In this document: piece by piece, positions 1 to 10,263 of the stretch
Numbering within the stretch: position 1 is the first letter of the stretch
How the letters are laid out: each line of letters opens with the position of its first letter
Origin: UTCFX2 sp963788305
GTDB taxonomy: Bacteria; Chloroflexota; Anaerolineae; Anaerolineales; UBA4823
NCBI GenBank assembly: GCA_963788305.1
Contig: CAWBGK010000005.1
Location: 44,947 to 108,946 of the forward strand
Reading direction: 5' to 3'
DNA: 64,000 nucleotides
Notes under the pieces: model-generated
The model's database searches: none
What the model saw: only the letters and a program-made list of their open reading frames with translations
Told to the model about the DNA's origin: nothing
Made by a program: the position numbers and the translations under genes

Positions 1-1077
1 CAAGAGCTTTTACCCATTCATTCTGCGGACCGTGGGGATAGATATTCGCAGTCTCTAATAACATCCCAGTCGGATCAACTACAGCGACTTTACAGCCTGT
101 TCGAAAACCAGGATCCAGGCCTAGCACGACCTGACCAACAAGCGGCGGTTGGGTCAGCAAAGCGCGCAGGTTTTCAGCAAAAACGGTGATCGCATGGTTC
201 TCGCTCTTTCTCTTTAATATTTCGCCGAACATCTCGCTCTATCGAAGGCAATAACAACCGACCTGCTGCATCCTGAACTGCCAGCTCAAGTTGGTTGTTA
301 AATCTTGATCGCTTATTTACCGGAAATATTCTTTCGATAATACTGCGCCAATCATGTTCTAGGATTGCAATTTCAACTCTTAAGACTTTCTCCGCTTCAC
401 CGCGGTTCATCGCCAGGATTTGATATGGGCGAATTTTGTCCACCCGCATCTCGAAATTGTAGTAGCGTTCATAAATCCGCAGATCATCTGATGCTTCGGG
501 TAACTTTGAACAATGCAGAGTCCCCCATTTGATCGCTTTCTCGCGGACCGACCGTCGGATATCAGAGTGTTCGCTGATCCACTCTGCAGCAATATCCCTC
601 GCTCCAGCCCACGCATCGTTTGGTGTTGGGACATCCTCTGAAAGATATGCTTCTGCCAATAACTCCAATGATTCATCGAGTAGAGATTGGTGGATGATTA
701 ACTCCGCCAGGGGTTGGAGTCCGTGTTCCTTTGCAATTGAGGCGCGAGTCCTTCGCTTTGGTTTATACGGCGCATAAATATCTTCCAGCTCCGTCATAGT
801 CGCAGTATGATCGATCTGAATTCGCAGCGGTTCGGTTAATTTCCCCTGCTCATCAATTGATTTCAGTACTACTGCGCGGCGCTGATCCAACGCCCGTAAT
901 TTTTCGAGGTTCATCAGAAAGTATTCGCAGCTGTGCATCATCTAATCCGCCAGTCGCTTCTTTTCGATAACGAGCAATAAACGGAATTGTATTCCCGAAT
1001 CGATTAACTCAATGACCGCGGCTACCTGTTCCGGGTCGAACCGAAATAATCGCAGCAATATGTTCAACTATGTTCAT
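1..1077 (-). CDS. tex: Tex-like S1 RNA-binding protein, N-terminal part
   Basis: This is the start of a Tex-family protein, a cytoplasmic nucleic-acid-binding factor of roughly 700 to 780 residues. The gene begins at ATG 1077 and runs off the left edge, so only about half is present. The N-terminal helical Tex domain is clear (the DIYAPYKPKRRTRA segment near 780), followed by the start of the YqgF-like domain (LGLDPGFRTGC near 115). The reading frame shifts near 1030, 985, 945 and 185, yet the protein is continuous across all breaks, which fits single-base sequencing indels better than gene decay. No operon partner is evident; the neighbouring nitroreductase has the same direction and lies upstream. 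Confidence 0.85.
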
Positions 1078-1146
1078 CACTGGTACTTCTCGTTTGTTTG
1101 AGAATAAATGTTACACAAAAATGATATGATGGGAGCCATTTTACAT

Positions 1147-1660
1147 CTACCAACTATCATATCGAACAAGCTCAGATAGCGGTTTTCGCTCACGAATTTT
1201 TGGCGTATCCGCAGGATATCCAACAGGGGTGAAGAGAAGTGGTACAACATCGTCTGGAAGCTTCAAAATAGCTTTTGCTTCGGGTGCATTAAAAGCAGCA
1301 ACCCAACATGATCCTAATCCGAGCGCAGTCGCCGCCAGGATAATATGATCCATTACAATTGCCGCATCCACTTCTAGGTAGCTTCTGCTGTCATATCCAC
1401 GCACCCAGCCCTCAGGTATCACTCCGCATACGCAAAGGAGAAAAGGAGCCTGAGAAAACCATACTGCGACCGTAAATTCTGCGCAGCTCTTCTTCTCTGC
1501 CGCTCGTGCGAATAACAATAATCTTAAAAGGTTGGTTGTTATGTGCAGTTGGTGCAATGCGAGCTGCTTCAAGAATTTTTTCAAGAAATTCATCACTAAC
1601 TGGATCTGGTAGATATGCCCGAACACTACGACGATTTTGGATTAACTCGAAGAAATCCAT
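1147..1660 (-). CDS. Nitroreductase-family FMN oxidoreductase
   Basis: A small nitroreductase-like flavoprotein of about 170 residues, predicted to bind FMN and reduce nitro compounds, quinones or similar acceptors with NAD(P)H. Family signatures are the N-terminal NRRSVRAY segment, the APTAHNNQPF motif that contacts the flavin, and the C-terminal GLGSCWVAAF and LFTPVGYPA motifs. I chose ATG 1660 because a GGAG lies ten bases upstream; the frame is open to ATG 1681. The first and second halves are in different frames, joining near 1430 to 1460, probably one indel. The physiological substrate cannot be read from sequence. Confidence 0.85.
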
Positions 1661-1917
1661 GGTTGCTTTCTCCATTCTCAAAGATGTTATATGATCATGA
1701 ATTCATCATCCTGTAATAAATGCAGAAAAAGGTCAGTCATCCAAACAGAAATCATTTTTCCATATTCATACGTCATAATTAAAATTTGAAAAAAATACCT
1801 GACAAAAATTCAAATCGATATTTTCCTGAACCCGAATTTAGACGAGATTGATTGGCAAAATGATTATACCAGCGGGCAGAATATGTTCCTCAAAATGCGT
1901 GGGTTATAATTCTCTCG

Positions 1918-2873
1918 ATGAAATCCATTGAACTAATTGGGTTAACTAAACGATTTGGGTCGAGGTGTGCAGTTGAAAATCTTAACCTGGAAGTCTCTTC
2001 AGGCGAGATTTTTGGATTTGTCGGACCAAACGGCTCAGGCAAAACTACGACGATCCGTATGATTGCTGGTTTACTCCTTCCTTCAAAAGGTAAGGTATTA
2101 GTCAATGGATTATCAGTTGAACAATCCCTTAAAGAGATAAAAGGTTTGATCGGTTACATGCCCGATCAATTCGGAGTTTATCCAGACGTGACCGTGTGGG
2201 AGTACCTCGATTTTTTCAGCGCGTGTTATAAAATTGAGGCTGCAAAACGGAATGGATTAATCGATGGATTATTGGAGCTCGTCGATCTATCTCACCGCCG
2301 CATGGATAAAGTAGATCAACTATCTCACGGCCTTAAACAACGTTTGAGTTTGGCGCGAACGCTCTTGCATGAACCGAAAATCCTGCTTTTAGACGAACCA
2401 GCTGCCGGCCTCGATCCTCGAGCTCGAGTTGAGATTCGTGCATTGCTGGCCGAATTATCACGATATGGGCAAAACGATTTTCTTTTCTTCGCATATCCTT
2501 CCGGACGTAGCTGAGCTTTGCAGCAGAGTAGGAATAATCGAGGCAGGGGTATTGGTGGCTGTCGGCACCATGGATGAATTGAAATTCCTAACCCAACACC
2601 GGCGGAAAATCGAGCTGATAATCATAAGTAAAATGGATGAGTTGTTAGAACTTTTGAGCAACATAACTGGAGTTAAGAATATTATCTACCAGCAAGCTCA
2701 TTCTCTGCCAGGGCGGATAAAGATCGATTTTGAATTTGAAGGTGGAGATTCGGATCTGAGCGCGTTGCTTTCTAAGCTTTTTGAGGCTGAGATACCTCTT
2801 TATAAGCTTCTCAGAAAACGAACAGCAGCTGGAAGAAATCTTCTTGAGTGCAACCAAAGGGATTGTATCGTGA
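1918..2873 (+). CDS. ABC exporter ATP-binding protein
   Basis: Cytoplasmic ATPase subunit of an ABC-2-type exporter. It has Walker A (GPNGSGKTTT, near residue 40), a signature motif (LSHGLKQRLSLAR), Walker B (ILLLDEPAAGLDP) and the H-loop (SSHI). The C-terminal part after about residue 215 is the accessory region usual in this class. The frame changes near 2470 and again near 2822, and the protein ends LEEIFLSATKGIVS at TGA 2871-2873. That stop overlaps the GTG start of the permease by GTGA, so the two are translationally coupled. Substrate unknown. Confidence 0.88.
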
Positions 2874-3773
2874 CAACCAGGATTACGATCCCAAGAATAC
2901 TAAAGAATCCTCTCATCACAAAGGATTTGCGAACGCGAATGCGCGGATCAAGGACTTTCCTCCTGATTTTCATCCACCTGATCGGACTTGGATTTGTGAT
3001 GATTATTGGATTCCTGGTTTTTCAATCTGCGCTTACTTCTCCAGGTTCCCTGGAGCAGCGGCGATTTCTTTGGAAAAGCCTTGTTTGGTCTACTCGTATC
3101 GATGGAACTTGTTATGGTCAGTTTTGTTGCACCCGGGATGACCAGCGCTACGATTTCTTCCGAACGTGAACACCAGACTTTTGACCTGCTAAAAATGACT
3201 CTATTATCTCCTTCAGACCTTATCCTTGGAAAATTCCTTCCAGGTTTGGGATTTGTTTTTTTATTACTCTTCACTTCAATCCCACTCCAGGGTCCAGCAT
3301 ACTTGATTGGCGGCGTCCTTTGGCAGGAGATTTTCATCGCCACACTTGTTCTGATGATCACTGCTGCAGCATTTTGTGCACTTGGGATCCTTCTTTCCAC
3401 CATGATCCACCGGACGATCATCGCTGCGACATTGACCTATGCTTTCTCAATTTTTCTGGTTTTTGGAATACCAATCATCACCCTGATCTTGATTTTTCTA
3501 TTCGGAGCCACGGTCCCTGATGGACTTGAACATATGGTTCGAGGGAAGGAATCGTTGGTACTGACAGCAGGATGGCTTTTGCTCTCCCTCACTCCCCTGG
3601 GCGCAATCGTTGGCACAGAAGTCTTCTTCCTCAATCAAAACCAGCTTTTCATCGTCCAAATTCCATTGAGCAAGGATTTAATCTTTTCTGCACCTTCCCC
3701 TTGGATTCCTTACTTTCTAATGTGCAGCATATTCAGCATTGTTGCATTATGGTCGATGCTCACGGAAGGTTAA
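2870..3773 (+). CDS. ABC-2-type exporter permease
   Basis: Integral membrane partner of the preceding ATPase. GTG 2870 overlaps the stop of the ATPase gene. Several strongly hydrophobic stretches (near 2960-3020, 3230-3300, 3340-3400, 3430-3510, 3570-3610 and 3710-3760) give about six membrane segments. A cytoplasmic segment with SSEREHQTFDLLKMTLLSP, typical of ABC-2 permeases, lies between the first two. One frameshift lies near 3050. A strong intrinsic terminator follows 35 bases after the stop, so the two genes form a closed transcription unit. The transported molecule cannot be inferred. Confidence 0.83.
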
Positions 3774-3807
3774 ACAGGTTGATCATTAAAGGTTAGCGAC
3801 CAAAATG

Positions 3808-3842
3808 AAAAATGACCTGAGAATATTCCAGATCATTTTTTT
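3808..3842 (+). terminator. Intrinsic terminator of the ABC exporter operon
   Basis: A 12-bp stem with one mismatch (AAAAATGACCTG pairing with CAGATCATTTTT) and a nine-base loop ends in a run of T. It lies directly after the permease stop and before the oppositely oriented lipoprotein gene. Confidence 0.85.
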
Positions 3843-3883
3843 ACACGTCAAAAATTAGCTTCCTTGAAGGAAAGGTGGGTTTT

Positions 3884-4477
3884 TTATGGCAGGTTTTGGA
3901 TTATTTCTTTTAGATCCTGGCTGGAAACCACCCTGGGAGTCCCTTCAGGCATCGGCAGGAGGTAATAGATGCTGCCGTTTCCTTCTTCTACAAAGCCAAT
4001 TTTCTTATCTGCGGTTACCACCCTCCAGATAATCGAGCCATTTGAACACCATGGACCTCTGTAAATATCCACCAACTCACCATTTTCTAGCTTTCGAAAA
4101 ATAGGAGCGTATCCGATATCTTTAGAGAAGTGGATGCCTTCCACCCCACCACCATTCGCGACAAATGCAACATCACCCTGATGGAGTCGCGAGGCAACGC
4201 ACCCCCCAATTGGATAATAAATTGGAACTTGAAATGGATCCCATCCTGTTGCAAGTGTGGGAGCAACGGTTGGGACTACATCGGTGGGTGCAGGTATTGG
4301 TGTTATGGTTGGTGTTGCAACGATTTGAGTAATAAATTGGGTAATCAGCACAGTAGGTTGAACCACTTGCGGTGTTGATGCGATCTGGTTTGCTCTGCCA
4401 ACGCAAGCTGAAAGAATAAATATAAAACTTAGAAACATCAGTAGAAGAATCCAGCCTGATCGCTTATAGTTATTCAT
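3884..4477 (-). CDS. Secreted lipoprotein with SH3-like domain (copy 1)
   Basis: A 197-residue predicted lipoprotein. A charged N-terminus and hydrophobic stretch end in the lipobox LSAC (Cys 25), so it should be lipid-anchored outside the membrane. A Thr/Pro-rich linker (residues 40-75) leads to a C-terminal SH3-like module of about 110 residues with CVASRLHQGDVAFV, RGPWCSNGSIIWRV and GFVEEGNG. It is a clear tandem paralogue of the gene just upstream, with the same domain order and conserved Cys, Trp and Gly positions. The module resembles bacterial SH3 domains that bind cell-wall peptides, but its ligand is unknown. Confidence 0.75.
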   Translation of the reverse strand: MNNYKRSGWILLLMFLSFIFILSACVGRANQIASTPQVVQPTVLITQFITQIVATPTITPIPAPTDVVPTVAPTLATGWDPFQVPIYYPIGGCVASRLHQGDVAFVANGGGVEGIHFSKDIGYAPIFRKLENGELVDIYRGPWCSNGSIIWRVVTADKKIGFVEEGNGSIYYLLPMPEGTPRVVSSQDLKEIIQNLP

Positions 4478-4513
4478 ACTTAGTTAACTCCTAAGATCCA
4501 TCAAGAAAATGAG

Positions 4514-5083
4514 TTATTCGGAAGTTGGCCAGAGCCAATACGAATTCCCATCTCCTTCGGGTGTGTAACCAGTCGTTCCGTCAGCCATTCGCACGAACCA
4601 GACGATCCAGCCTCGGCTGCACCAGGGACCGTTAACAATCTCAAGCTTCGATCCCGGTTGAGCATAGGCAATTATTGTATCTGTTGATAAGTCTTGTCCA
4701 AAACGAATTCCATTTGGTCCGCCAACCAACGATACCATTGCTACATCGCCAACGTGCAGACGAGAAGCCACACAATCTTCAAGCGGGAAATAGATCGGTG
4801 CTGAAATCGGATCAAAAGTAGGTGAAGGAGTTGGTGGCTCAGGGGTGAAAGTTTTCGTTGCAGTAGGTGTAACTGGAATTGGAGTGGGAGGAATAATTTG
4901 GGTGATTACCTGTGTTACGATCAGGACTGGTGCTGTTGCAGTTTCTGCCTGAGTAGGTGAGACAATCTGGATGCAGCTGGTCAGCGCCAACATCAGGAAA
5001 ATACCAAAAATAAATATCAGCAGTGCCTTTTTAAAGCTCGTTATAGATTTTATATGGTTCACGGATATCTTCATCCCTTTCAT
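4514..5083 (-). CDS. Secreted lipoprotein with SH3-like domain (copy 2)
   Basis: Paralogue of the downstream lipoprotein, with signal peptide and lipobox LTSC, a Thr/Pro-rich spacer and an SH3-like module (CVASRLHVGDVAMV, NGPWCSRGWIVWFV, GYTPEGDGNSYWLW). The chosen ATG 5083 lies three bases from the stop of the L,D-transpeptidase gene and has no clear Shine-Dalgarno sequence of its own, so translation is probably coupled. The order transpeptidase, lipoprotein, lipoprotein on one strand suggests a shared role at the cell wall; this is inference from context. Confidence 0.75.
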   Translation of the reverse strand: MKGMKISVNHIKSITSFKKALLIFIFGIFLMLALTSCIQIVSPTQAETATAPVLIVTQVITQIIPPTPIPVTPTATKTFTPEPPTPSPTFDPISAPIYFPLEDCVASRLHVGDVAMVSLVGGPNGIRFGQDLSTDTIIAYAQPGSKLEIVNGPWCSRGWIVWFVRMADGTTGYTPEGDGNSYWLWPTSE

Positions 5084-5085
5084 TT

Positions 5086-6102
5086 TCAAGTCTTTGACTT
5101 GAAGACCGTAACAAGCGTCCCATGATCCGATTCGACGTAATCTTCCTCAACAGGCACGCTTGGCTCAGACCACCTGTAAATCCATTTTGCTGCTTCTGGA
5201 GTAAGATTGATGCAGCCATGACTTTGAGGTGTGCCATAATTGTTGTGCCAGTAAGTCCCATGAAATGAAACCCCGGTCCAGGAAATATAACACACCCATG
5301 GTACACCGGGGAGATCAAATTCATTGCCCTGCAAATTTGATGCCATATGCCGTGTCGGCTGCTTTCTCTCTATTTGGAAATCACCGATTGGCGTGTCGCC
5401 TTCAAAATAGCCGGTTGCAGTGGGTGTCGTAAACACAGGGCGGTTCCCTTCGATGGCAACCAATTGCTGGCGGGTTAAGTCAATCTCTATCCGTTTTCCT
5501 TTGACACCCGGAGAAAGCGGTGTCAATTCCTCGGCCTTTATTTGGCGCAAATGTTGAGCTTCCACAAGGAATAATTCGTGATATCTCTCATCGAAAATCT
5601 GGTACCAGATTACACCGTTGATACCACTAAATGCATTTTGCACCCAATAGGTGCTTCCATAATAACACCTGTAGACACGCTTTCTTCCGCGTACGCCAGA
5701 AGACCATGCTTGAGTGAATGGTACGGATACTTCCGCAAGCATCCCCCCCGCTGGAACCTTAAGAACAGGCTGATTGAGTATATTCTCGACGGGTTGAACA
5801 TATGCAGAATGCAGCCATCCATCGGGCGTACGCAGCCAGATGGGGTTGTGCATCGGAGTAGGGTCACCAACTTTTTCTTCTAACACTTCGATTACGGTGT
5901 CAGTATTGTAGAAACCTAATTCCTTGCTTGAAATTGAAGGCTGTTCGTAATACCTCAAAGAATAAATCGTACGACCCAAAGAAAATGAAGGGGGGCGCTG
6001 ACTGTCCGGATCGCCGCCTGGAGGATAGTCACGGAAACCCAATCCGATGGATGCAGCTCCAAACAATTTAAGAAAATCTCGTCGGTTAAGATATGAACTC
6101 AT
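5086..6102 (-). CDS. Tat-exported L,D-transpeptidase (YkuD family)
   Basis: A peptidoglycan-type L,D-transpeptidase of about 338 residues. ATG 6102 starts a twin-arginine signal peptide (NRRDFLKLFGAASIGLGF); the longer TTG start at 6129 is less likely. After the signal come SH3-like segments, then the YkuD domain from about residue 190 with the catalytic motif (HGTYW, then SHGCINL with the nucleophilic Cys) near residue 305. Enzymes of this fold form 3-3 cross-links or anchor proteins to peptidoglycan. A Tat signal, used for folded cargo, is unusual for this family. Two SH3 lipoproteins lie downstream in the same direction. Confidence 0.88.
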   Translation of the reverse strand: MSSYLNRRDFLKLFGAASIGLGFRDYPPGGDPDSQRPPSFSLGRTIYSLRYYEQPSISSKELGFYNTDTVIEVLEEKVGDPTPMHNPIWLRTPDGWLHSAYVQPVENILNQPVLKVPAGGMLAEVSVPFTQAWSSGVRGRKRVYRCYYGSTYWVQNAFSGINGVIWYQIFDERYHELFLVEAQHLRQIKAEELTPLSPGVKGKRIEIDLTRQQLVAIEGNRPVFTTPTATGYFEGDTPIGDFQIERKQPTRHMASNLQGNEFDLPGVPWVCYISWTGVSFHGTYWHNNYGTPQSHGCINLTPEAAKWIYRWSEPSVPVEEDYVESDHGTLVTVFKSKT

Positions 6103-6381
6103 AAAATATGAGGTCTCAATCCAATTCAAGATAGAATAGAAACCAGATCAGGATTTCTATCATAGCATAGATGCTGAGTTCATGCAATTAACCAATCATT
6201 AACTGTAATTGAATAAGCCATCTCCACCAGCAGAATGGTAAAATAAGCCATTACGATGAACAGGGGATTAACAATAATTTGGAGACATGAAGACATAATA
6301 AATTAGCATAACCGCCTGATGAACAAAGTTGACACGAAAATTACTGCATCAAATCTGGCAAAATGTACATGGAGGGGATGA

Positions 6382-7368
6382 ATGGGCGCGTTAGATTCCA
6401 ATGAAGTCCGGTTTTTCAGTGGTCAATCGCATCCAAAACTAGCTTCAGATATTGCCGCATACCTGGGAGTGCCTTTAGATCCCACCCATTTTGATCGGTT
6501 CAGTAACGATAATCTATATATCCAATTAGGAGCCAGCGTCCGTGGAAGAAGTGTTTACATCCTTCAATCCCTCAATCCTCCAGTAAGCGACCATCTGATA
6601 GAGCTGCTCATGATGATCGACATCGCCCATGGAGCTGGAGCGGCAGAAGTGCATGCCATCATCCCTTATTTTTCTTACGCTCGGTCAGACAAGAAAGATG
6701 CGCCAAGGATCTCAATTACTGCTCGTCTAATAGCTGACCTGCTTCAGACCGCTGGAATGACACATTTCATGACAATGACCCTGCATTCACCACAGGTCCA
6801 TGGCTTCTTCAGTGTCCCAACTGATCCACTCACAGCCAGACATCTTTTCATCCGTTTTTTTAAGGGTCATAATCTTGATTCGCATAAATCAATTGTGGTT
6901 TCACCGGATATAGGGCGGGCAAAACCAGCCTCGCGCTTTGCCAGGTATATGGGGCTTCCAATGGCTGCAGCTCAAAAGGAAAGAGTCTCAGATATCGAAG
7001 TTCGGATCGGCGATACCCTGGAAAAGCAAATTACAGGATTCCGCCACGCCCTTGTATATGATGATGAAATTGTCACCGGGACAACTGTTATAGAATTGTG
7101 CAAGCTGCTCATCGAATATGGAATAGAAGAAATCGATGTGATTTGTACACATGGTCTCTTTTCAGGTGATGCACTCATCCAACTTGGTGACTTTCCACAA
7201 ATAAAAAGGATAGTCGCAACCGACACGGTTCCAATAAAAGAAGAAAAAATGATCTCCAAATTGGAAATCATTTCTGTTGCACAGGTCTTTGGAGAGGCAA
7301 TCTGGAGAAACTCCACCCGCCAGTCTATTGGCAGTCTGTTTACTTTCCATGCAGATTGTGATGAATAA
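6382..7368 (+). CDS. prs: Ribose-phosphate pyrophosphokinase family protein
   Basis: A 328-residue Prs-family protein. It should make PRPP from ribose 5-phosphate and ATP for nucleotide, His and Trp synthesis. Recognisable parts are the N-terminal FSGQSHPKLA, the RSDKKDAPRISITARLIADLL segment in which the family has its ATP-binding loop, and the PRPP-binding loop (YDDEIVTGTT, usually DDxxxTGGT) near residue 230. The loop sequence and several catalytic positions depart from the standard enzyme, so a diverged or regulatory homologue is possible. A GGAGGGG lies before ATG 6382. It is followed by an AAA ATPase gene after 42 bases. Confidence 0.8.
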   Translation: MGALDSNEVRFFSGQSHPKLASDIAAYLGVPLDPTHFDRFSNDNLYIQLGASVRGRSVYILQSLNPPVSDHLIELLMMIDIAHGAGAAEVHAIIPYFSYARSDKKDAPRISITARLIADLLQTAGMTHFMTMTLHSPQVHGFFSVPTDPLTARHLFIRFFKGHNLDSHKSIVVSPDIGRAKPASRFARYMGLPMAAAQKERVSDIEVRIGDTLEKQITGFRHALVYDDEIVTGTTVIELCKLLIEYGIEEIDVICTHGLFSGDALIQLGDFPQIKRIVATDTVPIKEEKMISKLEIISVAQVFGEAIWRNSTRQSIGSLFTFHADCDE

Positions 7369-7410
7369 TTCAGGGTAAATTACTTAGATCAACTTGAAAG
7401 GAAGGCCAAA

Positions 7411-8697
7411 ATGACACAGGATTACACCTTAAAACAAATTCTGACGGAGCCGCGGACTATTGAAGAACTCCTTGTTCCTCAGAACCTGGTCATCGATCTG
7501 ATCTTCCGATTACTGTATAACGAAGGCAACGTTTCACTTTCCCGTTTCACGGATGTACTAAAAATCCCAAAGAATATCGTCGATGAGATTTTACTCTGGA
7601 TGCAGAAAGAGCATCTGGTGGAGGTCTCAAAAGCGAGTATCGAGCTAGGCAGGTTGGCCAATGTCTATGCGCTAACCGAAGCTGGAGAGATCCGCGCACG
7701 GTCCGCTCTCGAACGGAGTTTATATGTTGGACCAGTCCCGGTCGCACTACAATCCTACAGCCGAGGAATCGAGCTGCAAACACTTAAGCGTTCAAAAGTC
7801 GTACCGGGGCAGGTCAGACAATCCTTAAGTCATCTTGTTCTCCCGGATAATTTTCACCGCCAAATCGGTCCAGCAGTAAATTACGGCACATCTCTTTTCC
7901 TATATGGACCTCCCGGTAACGGAAAAACGACGATAGCGAATGCTATTGCAAAGATGATCGGCGGTTCTGAAGCGATCTTTGTCCCTTATGCAGTCACAGT
8001 GGCAGGTCAAATCATTCAAATCAACGACCGTCTTGTTCATAAACCTGTTCAATCTGATAAAGCAAAGACAGGCGATTTCGGTAGGATCGATCAACGTTGG
8101 GCACTGATTGAACGTCCAGCAGTTTCGGTGGGGGGCGAGTTAAAAATGGACGCGCTCGACTTGAGATTTGATCCAATTTCTAAGTTTTATGAAGCGCCTC
8201 TTCAAATGAAAGCAAATGGGGGCATGTTTTTGATAGATGATTTTGGCCGCCAGCAAATAAGCACTTCTGATCTCTTGAATCGCTGGATTGTCCCTCTGGA
8301 AAGCCGAATTGATTTTTTGCGGCTGCACAGCGGTCAAACAGTTATTGTCCCATTTCGGCAGCTTACTGTTTTCAGCACAAACCTGGATCCTCGCCAATTG
8401 GTGGATGATGCGTTCCTTCGCCGGATTCACATGAAAGTGAAAGTCGACTCCCCCGATGAAAGGCTTTTCTTAAAGATATTTACAATCCAGGCAAAAGAAT
8501 TAAACTTGGAATTTGATAAGGATTCATTCGTCTATCTACTTCAGCATTGGTATCGCGATCCGGATCGACGTCTGCAGGCCGTACATCCTCGCGATCTTTT
8601 ACGAATTATCGTCACAATTTGCGAATACGATGCCAGCACCCCGAAGATTACCCCCGACTTGATCGATGAAGCCTGCCATGACTATTTTGTAGATTGA
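7411..8697 (+). CDS. AAA ATPase with N-terminal winged-helix region
   Basis: A 428-residue cytoplasmic ATPase. Residues 1-100 look like a helical winged-helix region (TEPRTIEELLVPQNLVIDLI and following). The AAA core has Walker A (GPPGNGKTT) near residue 170, Walker B (MFLIDDFG) near residue 272 and a sensor segment (FSTNLDPRQLVDDAFLRRI) near residue 318. I do not recognise a characterised orthologue. Family knowledge supports only ATP-driven remodelling of protein or DNA. It has a good ribosome binding site (AAGGAAGG) and lies 42 bases after prs, so co-transcription is likely. Confidence 0.75.
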   Translation: MTQDYTLKQILTEPRTIEELLVPQNLVIDLIFRLLYNEGNVSLSRFTDVLKIPKNIVDEILLWMQKEHLVEVSKASIELGRLANVYALTEAGEIRARSALERSLYVGPVPVALQSYSRGIELQTLKRSKVVPGQVRQSLSHLVLPDNFHRQIGPAVNYGTSLFLYGPPGNGKTTIANAIAKMIGGSEAIFVPYAVTVAGQIIQINDRLVHKPVQSDKAKTGDFGRIDQRWALIERPAVSVGGELKMDALDLRFDPISKFYEAPLQMKANGGMFLIDDFGRQQISTSDLLNRWIVPLESRIDFLRLHSGQTVIVPFRQLTVFSTNLDPRQLVDDAFLRRIHMKVKVDSPDERLFLKIFTIQAKELNLEFDKDSFVYLLQHWYRDPDRRLQAVHPRDLLRIIVTICEYDASTPKITPDLIDEACHDYFVD

Positions 8698-8717
8698 ACT
8701 GCTCCGCCAGGTGATCG

Positions 8718-10232
8718 ATGCAGAATCAGGTCCATTTCAATCATCTGACAATTTCCGTCCAATCAGATGATCTTGAATATTCCTCAGATGGATTTCTGAT
8801 TTCCGGTTACGAGATTCAGATACTTCATCCTTTTGGGGAAACTAATTTCTTCAGGAATGGTTTCCATTCCTGGAGTCTGTGCAGTTGGATCCCTTTAAAT
8901 AAATCATTCCCAAAACCAGGTATAGGTCGTTTGTGGCCTCAGGTGGACCACCCGGATCTATTCGAAAAATACCCATTTTCTAGCAGCGGGTTCTGCGCCT
9001 TGGAAGGCGAGAATTCAAATATCCTTTTTCTTGGTGCACTAGATCTGGACGCAATAATTAGCGCTGACAAGTGGATGATTTCTGGAAAATACCGAATTCC
9101 AGTGGATGGATCCGACCAAACTCCACCCATCAAAGCCTACCCAGAATGGTTCTTGACTTATGGAACGGAAACGGAAGTGTTCGACCGTTATACAAACCGG
9201 CTGTTCGAACGGTTTGGCAGACTAAGGCAAGCTGCTTCTCCTAATGTCTGGTGCTCATGGTATAGTTTTTTCACTCAAATCGACCAGGAGAAGCTAATCG
9301 AAATCCTATCCAGCCTTAACGACCTGCCTTTTGACGTATTTCAGATCGATGATGGCTGGCAGCTTTGCATGGGCGATTGGGAACCTAATCATAAATTTCA
9401 TTCCGGTATGAAGTCATTGGCAGATATTATCCGAGGAAATGGATTTATACCAGGCATCTGGCTGGCTCCATTTATTGTCCAACCTCAATCAAGTTTGGTG
9501 AAGATTCATCCACAATGGCTCTTAAAGGATCACAACAGAGATTTTGTGACCGCTGGATACAACTGGGGAGACGTATTCTATGCACTGGACACTTCAAACC
9601 CGGAGGTTCTTGATTGGTCAGCTCGCTTGATCGAATCCGTCTGCAATTGGGGGTATGAATATTTGAAGCTCGATTTTCTCTATGCTGCAGCACTTCCTGG
9701 TAATCGCTATTTAAATATACCAGACGAAAAGGCGTATCGAATGGGTCTTTCAAGGCTGCGCGAGGCTGCAGGTGATGCCTACATTTTAGTATGCGGTGCA
9801 CCGATTTTAGCCTCGCTCGGAATTGCTGATGGGATGCGGATCGGACCCGATGTCGCACCAATCTGGGACAACATAGATAGAAGTCGTTACTTGTACGACC
9901 TTTCTGGTCCGAGCAGCTTAAATGCGATTCGGACATCGATCCACCGCCTTTGGCTAAACGCTCTGATCCAGGTCGATCCCGATGTTGTATTCTTCAGGAC
10001 AAAAATGAATTTATTAAATGCTACTCAACGCCAATGCATCAAGGACCTGGCCACCATTTCCGGTTTTTTTGCGACATCCGACCCACCAACCTGGCTCGAT
10101 TCAGGAGAAATGGCTGAGCTACGCGATTTTATAAATGATAATTCCATCGTGGAAAAGATCGACAGGTATCACTTCAGGATTGGAACCAGGCTAGTCGATT
10201 TCAGCTTTCTGGAAGAATCCTGGCCTTTGTAA
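8718..10232 (+). CDS. Alpha-galactosidase-like glycoside hydrolase, GH36 (clan GH-D)
   Basis: A 504-residue enzyme of the melibiase type. It has an N-terminal beta-rich region, then a TIM barrel with FDVFQIDDGWQ near residue 210, a substrate segment (GIWLAPFIVQPQS), the nucleophile motif (EYLKLDFLYAAALPG, Asp in KLDFL) near residue 317 and a likely acid/base Asp (MRIGPDVAPIWD) near residue 375. Members hydrolyse terminal alpha-galactosides such as melibiose and raffinose. No signal peptide is seen, so it should act on imported oligosaccharides. The exact substrate could differ within GH36. Confidence 0.88.
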   Translation: MQNQVHFNHLTISVQSDDLEYSSDGFLISGYEIQILHPFGETNFFRNGFHSWSLCSWIPLNKSFPKPGIGRLWPQVDHPDLFEKYPFSSSGFCALEGENSNILFLGALDLDAIISADKWMISGKYRIPVDGSDQTPPIKAYPEWFLTYGTETEVFDRYTNRLFERFGRLRQAASPNVWCSWYSFFTQIDQEKLIEILSSLNDLPFDVFQIDDGWQLCMGDWEPNHKFHSGMKSLADIIRGNGFIPGIWLAPFIVQPQSSLVKIHPQWLLKDHNRDFVTAGYNWGDVFYALDTSNPEVLDWSARLIESVCNWGYEYLKLDFLYAAALPGNRYLNIPDEKAYRMGLSRLREAAGDAYILVCGAPILASLGIADGMRIGPDVAPIWDNIDRSRYLYDLSGPSSLNAIRTSIHRLWLNALIQVDPDVVFFRTKMNLLNATQRQCIKDLATISGFFATSDPPTWLDSGEMAELRDFINDNSIVEKIDRYHFRIGTRLVDFSFLEESWPL

Positions 10233-10263
10233 AATGCAATTCTCAAAAGAAAGGTAAATTAAT

